From Cytophagales bacterium (GTDB taxonomy: Bacteria > Bacteroidota > Bacteroidia > Cytophagales > Cyclobacteriaceae), in assembly GCA_017303795.1 (NCBI GenBank), contig JAFLBR010000010.1:65447-129446 (forward strand): DNA of 64,000 nucleotides, read 5' to 3'. Both the position numbers and the translations under genes were made by a program. The notes under the pieces were generated by a model. That model saw only the letters and a program-made list of their open reading frames with translations. It was not told where the DNA came from and searched no databases. Each line of letters starts with the position of its first letter. The first letter of the stretch is position 1. Positions 59,959 to 64,000 of this stretch are shown one piece after another.

Positions 59959-62900
59959 ATGCGAGCCATACTTGTGCTATTTTCGGTATTATTAATTCTT
60001 ACTGCCAACGCCCAAAAGAAATCATCCGCTCCAGCAGTAACTGTAACTTATGACCAATCACTCTACTCGGGAATTCGCTGGCGTGAACTTGGACCTTTTC
60101 GTGGTGGCAGATCATCCACGATAACCGGAGTATCAGGTAATCCAAACTTATATTATTTCGGAGCTGTTGGTGGCGGTGTGTGGCGAACTCAGGATGCAGG
60201 ACAAACCTGGGCTAATATTACCGATTCTTACTTTGGTGGAACAATTGGCGCGGTAGCTGTAGCCGAAAGCGATCCAAATGTTATTTACGTGGGCGAAGGC
60301 GAACAAACCCTTCGGAACAATGTATCCAGTGGTTGGGGAGTTTGGAAATCTACCGATGCCGGCAATACCTGGAAACATATTGGACTTTCAGATTCACGAC
60401 ACATCTCACGCATTCGCATTCATCCAAAAAATCCAGATGTTGTTTACGTAGCTGCATTGGGTAATCTTTGGAAGCCTAACGAAATGCGTGGGGTATACAG
60501 AAGTACGGATGGCGGGCAATCCTGGAAACGAATCTTATACATCAACAATACTGCAGGTGCAGGCGATCTTGTTTTCGATCCGGGTAATCCACGCATTATT
60601 TATGCTTCAACCTGGAATATGAAACGTAATGGTTATCGAATGGACAGCGGTGGGCCTGATTCTAAATTATGGAAGAGTACGGATGGTGGCGATACGTGGG
60701 AAAATCTTTCGGAAAAACCAGGTATGCCCAAAGGAATAAATGGCATTATTGGCGTTACCGTTTCTCCGGTAAACACGAGTAGACTTTGGGCCATTATTGA
60801 AAATACCGAAGCTCCTGGCATATATCGCTCGGATAATGGTGGCAAAACCTGGACCCGCGTCAATCAAGACCGTGCGCTATTGCAACGTGCCTGGTATTAT
60901 TGCCGCATTTATGCCGATACCCAAAATGAAGATAAAGTGTATGTGCTCAATGTTAGTTACGGAGTTTCAAAGGATGGCGGTAAAACTTTTGAATTAAAAA
61001 ATGCCCCGCATGGTGATCATCACGATCTTTGGATAGATCCTTCAAACAATCTTCGGATGGCAATGGCTGATGATGGTGGCGGCCAAATATCAAATGATGG
61101 TGGCGATAACTGGACAACTTATCATAATCAACCCACAGCTCAGTTCTATCGCGTTACTACCGACAATTCCTTCCCCTATAACATTCTGGGTGCTCAACAG
61201 GATAATACCAGCGTTCGAATACCACACCGCACTACCGGTAGCAGCATTTCAGAAAAAGACTGGATAGCTTTAGCTATTGGTGAGAGTGCACATCTTGCCC
61301 CCGATCCCACTAACCCGAATATAATTTATGGAAGTGATTACAAAGGCTATATGAGTATGCAAAATCTTGATAATGGACAAGAGAGAAGCACCAATGTGTG
61401 GCCGTATCTTCCAGCTGGTTCAGGTGTCGAAGTAATGAAGTATCGGTTTAATTGGAACTACCCTTTGGTGTTTAGTTATCACAATAAAAAACAACTTTAT
61501 GCAGGCTCTAACTATTTGCATACATCCATAAATGGTGGCCAGAGTTGGGAAGTTATCAGCCCTGACTTAACGCGTGGCGAGCCTGAAACGATTAAATCAT
61601 CAGGGGGACCAATAACACAAGACAATACTGGAGCTGAGTATTATGCCAATATTTTTGTTATCACTGAATCGCAATATACAAAAGACGAAATATGGACCGG
61701 TTCAGATGACGGATTACTTCATTTAACTATTGACGGAGGTAAAACCTGGACAAATGTAACTCCTACCTTTTCACCTAAACTTAACATGTGGAATAGTATT
61801 GATGTAAATCCATTTTTGAAAGGTGGTGCATATGCGGTAGCCACCTCGTATAAGTTTGGTGATTACACTCCTTACATTTATAAAACAACAGACTACGGAA
61901 AAACCTGGTCTTTGATTACAAATGGAATTCCAAAAGAGGAATTTGTTCGGGTAGTCAGAGCCGATCCTAAACGACAAGGATTGCTTTATGCTGGCACCGA
62001 AAAAGGCATGTGGGTTTCTTTCGATGATGGAGCAAGCTGGACCAAATTGCAATTGAATTTGCCCCCGGTACCCATTGCCGATCTTTCCGTAAAAAATGAC
62101 AATCTAATAGCCGCTACGCACGGTCGCAGTTTTTGGCTGATCGATGATCTTACCCCATTGCATCAACTTTCGAAAGAGATGATCGGAAAAGAAGTAATTC
62201 TGTTTAAACCAATGCCTAGTTATCATATGCCCGGTGGAACTGACTGGCGCGGTGTAAATAGAAAACTTGAAGGAGAAAACCATCCGGGTGGCGTAATGAT
62301 TCATTATTACGTTAAAAATGTAGATGAAAAAACTGAAATAAAGCTTGAGATTCTGGAAACAAATGGTGCCGTTATTAAAACATTCAGTAATAAAACAGTT
62401 GGAGCAAATCAGCTGACTTCAAAGGCTGGAGGGAATCGTTTTGTTTGGGATATGCGTTACCCCGGATACACCATCTTTCCAGGACTAGTATTTTACGGTT
62501 CGCCAAATCAGGGCCCAAAAGCCATACCCGGAAAGTATAAGATCAGATTGATTGTAAATGGTACTTCGACTGAACAGGAATTTGAAATTTTGAAAGATCC
62601 ACGCATAGAAACGACTCAAGAAGATTTTCAAGCTCAGTTTGACTTCTTAATGAAAGTACGTAATAAAGTCAGTGAAGCAAATCAGGGTGTAATCGATATC
62701 CGTAAAATCAAGGAAGATCTTGACTTCATAAAGAAGAAAATAGGGACCGATGTGCAATTCAAGGAACTTGCCGAACTAGTAATGCAATTTGAGAAAGAGT
62801 TAAGCGATCATGAAAGTAACATTCATGAAACGCGAAATAAAAGTGTACAAGATCCGCTCAACTATGGAATTAAAGTAAATAACCGATTGGCTCATCTGAT

Positions 62901-63096
62901 GGTTGAACAGGCGCAGGGTGATTTCAGACCAACCCAGCAAGGTGAGCAAGTTCGCGAAATGCTATCTAAACAAGTAGATGAAGAGTTAGCCAGATTACGG
63001 TCTACAATCGATAAACACGCAGATCGTATTAACAACCTGGCAAAAGAAAAAGGCATCGAAGTTGTGATGGTAAAAAAGGCTCCCCTTCCAAATTAG
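59959..63096 (+). CDS. secreted BNR/Asp-box repeat protein (VPS10/sortilin-like propellers)
   Basis: The 1,045-residue exported protein (signal ending LTANAQ) has many Asp-box repeats of the type STDGGQSWKR, STDGGDTWEN, SDNGGKTWTR and TTDYGKTWSL. These indicate two large beta-propellers covering about residues 25-720. The last ~300 residues hold a beta-sandwich-like part (FVWDMRYPG) and a helical region (QAQFDFLMKVRNKVSEANQ). Such proteins are often annotated as glycosyl hydrolases or sortilin-like proteins, but no sialidase arginine triad is evident. Function unknown. Its last codons carry a terminator that serves the opposite strand. Confidence 0.85.
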   Translation: MRAILVLFSVLLILTANAQKKSSAPAVTVTYDQSLYSGIRWRELGPFRGGRSSTITGVSGNPNLYYFGAVGGGVWRTQDAGQTWANITDSYFGGTIGAVAVAESDPNVIYVGEGEQTLRNNVSSGWGVWKSTDAGNTWKHIGLSDSRHISRIRIHPKNPDVVYVAALGNLWKPNEMRGVYRSTDGGQSWKRILYINNTAGAGDLVFDPGNPRIIYASTWNMKRNGYRMDSGGPDSKLWKSTDGGDTWENLSEKPGMPKGINGIIGVTVSPVNTSRLWAIIENTEAPGIYRSDNGGKTWTRVNQDRALLQRAWYYCRIYADTQNEDKVYVLNVSYGVSKDGGKTFELKNAPHGDHHDLWIDPSNNLRMAMADDGGGQISNDGGDNWTTYHNQPTAQFYRVTTDNSFPYNILGAQQDNTSVRIPHRTTGSSISEKDWIALAIGESAHLAPDPTNPNIIYGSDYKGYMSMQNLDNGQERSTNVWPYLPAGSGVEVMKYRFNWNYPLVFSYHNKKQLYAGSNYLHTSINGGQSWEVISPDLTRGEPETIKSSGGPITQDNTGAEYYANIFVITESQYTKDEIWTGSDDGLLHLTIDGGKTWTNVTPTFSPKLNMWNSIDVNPFLKGGAYAVATSYKFGDYTPYIYKTTDYGKTWSLITNGIPKEEFVRVVRADPKRQGLLYAGTEKGMWVSFDDGASWTKLQLNLPPVPIADLSVKNDNLIAATHGRSFWLIDDLTPLHQLSKEMIGKEVILFKPMPSYHMPGGTDWRGVNRKLEGENHPGGVMIHYYVKNVDEKTEIKLEILETNGAVIKTFSNKTVGANQLTSKAGGNRFVWDMRYPGYTIFPGLVFYGSPNQGPKAIPGKYKIRLIVNGTSTEQEFEILKDPRIETTQEDFQAQFDFLMKVRNKVSEANQGVIDIRKIKEDLDFIKKKIGTDVQFKELAELVMQFEKELSDHESNIHETRNKSVQDPLNYGIKVNNRLAHLMVEQAQGDFRPTQQGEQVREMLSKQVDEELARLRSTIDKHADRINNLAKEKGIEVVMVKKAPLPN

Positions 63097-63102
63097 GGGA
63101 GC
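63079..63102 (-). terminator. minus-strand terminator embedded in the BNR gene end
   Basis: GCTCCCCT (63079-63086) pairs with AGGGGAGC (63095-63102) across an eight-base loop. On the minus strand it is followed by TTTTTT within the coding sequence of the BNR gene, so it probably ends the DUF5777 transcript. Confidence 0.75.
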
Positions 63103-63115
63103 TTAATAACCAATA

Positions 63116-63982
63116 TTATTTCTTCTTAACCTGAAAAGACCGGGTAACGTTAAAACCTAAGTGAATGTCACCGTCAAAAAAATTACCACCCGTTTCGGTT
63201 AAAAAGGCCCGTTCCGTTAGACCACGAGTGTTGGTCATTACTAATTGGAACACATGTCCCCCGGTTTCGATATCAATGCCAAAACCAAGTGCGTTATAGT
63301 ATTGATTCGCAGCCGGAACGTCAAAACGATAATAGTACTCTGTATTTAAGGAAATACTACGTGACACTTTTAAACGACCACCAAACCCTAATGCAAGTTG
63401 ATCGTTCTTTTCCCTACTTTGATCAACCGTGTTGCGATGTACAAGTGTTGGCATTAGTTGCAATGACAAAGCTGATGTAAACTTTCTTGCAATCAACAAT
63501 TGCGTAGTGTACGACATCCTATCCTCAAGTGTTATATCATAAGTCGCATCTTCTTTTCGTGGTGAAGTTCTTACGGCAGCATTGGTGAACGCAGTAATGG
63601 TTACCGGCATTCCTTGTTGCTTCTGACTTATTACCTTATATCGAAAATAACCATCCAGTGTTTTGTCAACCGAATTACGGCCAAACCCCACACTCAAATT
63701 ATCCGACAATCCATACTCCAACCCTATTCGAACGAAAGCCTGATCCAGACCAAACAATTCATATATACCATCATTGACCGCACCAAAGCGGTGCGCAAAA
63801 ATAAATTCCAATTCACCTTTGTGTCGAGTTTCAATAGTTTGGCCATTTACCAAACGACTACCTTTAAAAGTAGCCGAAACTGCTTCTGGTTTAGCATCAG
63901 TTTGCTCCAGTTCATTCAACAAATCGCTTTGCGCGAAACTGATATTTGTAATAAGTGAAAGGCCGATAAGAATTCTTTTCAT
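63116..63982 (-). CDS. DUF5777-like outer membrane beta-barrel protein
   Basis: This 288-residue protein has a signal peptide (ending ISFAQ). About 14 amphipathic beta-strands follow, such as LEFIFAHRFGAV, RIGLEYGLSDNLSVGFGR and LALGFGGRLKVSRSISLNTEYYYRF, indicating a small outer-membrane barrel. The C-terminal strand ends FNVTRSFQVKKK. The pattern matches DUF5777, whose members sit near YceI- or cytochrome-type genes in other Bacteroidota. The cargo or role is unknown. The 18 bases to the window edge hold only its upstream region. Confidence 0.78.
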   Translation of the reverse strand: MKRILIGLSLITNISFAQSDLLNELEQTDAKPEAVSATFKGSRLVNGQTIETRHKGELEFIFAHRFGAVNDGIYELFGLDQAFVRIGLEYGLSDNLSVGFGRNSVDKTLDGYFRYKVISQKQQGMPVTITAFTNAAVRTSPRKEDATYDITLEDRMSYTTQLLIARKFTSALSLQLMPTLVHRNTVDQSREKNDQLALGFGGRLKVSRSISLNTEYYYRFDVPAANQYYNALGFGIDIETGGHVFQLVMTNTRGLTERAFLTETGGNFFDGDIHLGFNVTRSFQVKKK

Positions 63983-64000
63983 TGGGGCTTGTAAGTAAAT

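Noticed and set aside
59959-63096. Sialidase function for the BNR-repeat protein.
   Set aside because: Asp-boxes alone do not show sialidase activity, and I could not find the arginine triad or a tyrosine/glutamate pair in the right arrangement.

Overview
The window looks like a chromosomal segment of a Bacteroidota bacterium, most likely from the Cytophagales. The evidence is a SusC/SusD outer-membrane uptake pair, many Sec and lipoprotein signal peptides, TPR-type sensor kinases, little sign of Shine-Dalgarno sequences before starts, and promoter-like boxes resembling the Bacteroidota TTG / TAnnTTTG type. I see no tRNA, rRNA, CRISPR array, transposase or phage gene. This placement is inferred from gene content, because no search could be run. 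No gene-free stretch exceeds about 260 bases.

Layout. 1-3 kb: the tail of one gene and small housekeeping or hypothetical genes (VOC protein, methyltransferase, two membrane proteins, YkvA-like protein). 3-35 kb: about 32 kb of genes all on the minus strand. Read in transcription order from 35.0 kb leftward this is susC, susD, three paralogous ~1,100-residue FG-GAP/VCBS lipoproteins with a small unknown lipoprotein between the first two, a vanadium-haloperoxidase/PAP2 lipoprotein, an SLC45-like MFS transporter, glpF-glpK-glpD, a DUF3179 protein, a VapBC-like pair, an alpha-glucosidase (GH13), a ROK glucokinase, a PfkB kinase, beta-phosphoglucomutase, maltose phosphorylase (GH65) and a serine hydrolase. 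35-41 kb (plus): a divergent LacI regulator, a GH31 alpha-glucosidase, a second SLC45-like transporter and a secreted esterase.

41-48.5 kb: mixed genes (lipoprotein, MsrA, L-2-hydroxyglutarate oxidase, RidA, MoeB-rhodanese, GreB, a membrane protein and a seven-repeat lipoprotein). 48.6-56.6 kb: a TPR histidine kinase and LuxR-type response regulator, divergent from four secreted proteins of unknown function. An 18-bp motif occurs three times here, each copy at nearly the same distance from a promoter-like box. 56.6-64 kb: MetZ, OsmC, a sodium:solute symporter, a large BNR-repeat secreted protein and a DUF5777-type beta-barrel protein.

How the genes work together. The 3-41 kb region reads as an alpha-glucoside uptake and breakdown locus. 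SusCD would import a substrate across the outer membrane, the MFS transporters across the inner membrane, and GH13/GH31/GH65 would split it. Beta-phosphoglucomutase and glucokinase would send the products to glucose 6-phosphate, and GlpFKD would take glycerol to dihydroxyacetone phosphate. The unusual part is the surface module: three double-propeller lipoproteins, a small lipoprotein partner and a haloperoxidase/PAP2-fold lipoprotein stand where SusE/F and surface amylases would be expected. This module, and the TPR-kinase regulon with its three-copy motif, are the best candidates for undescribed systems.
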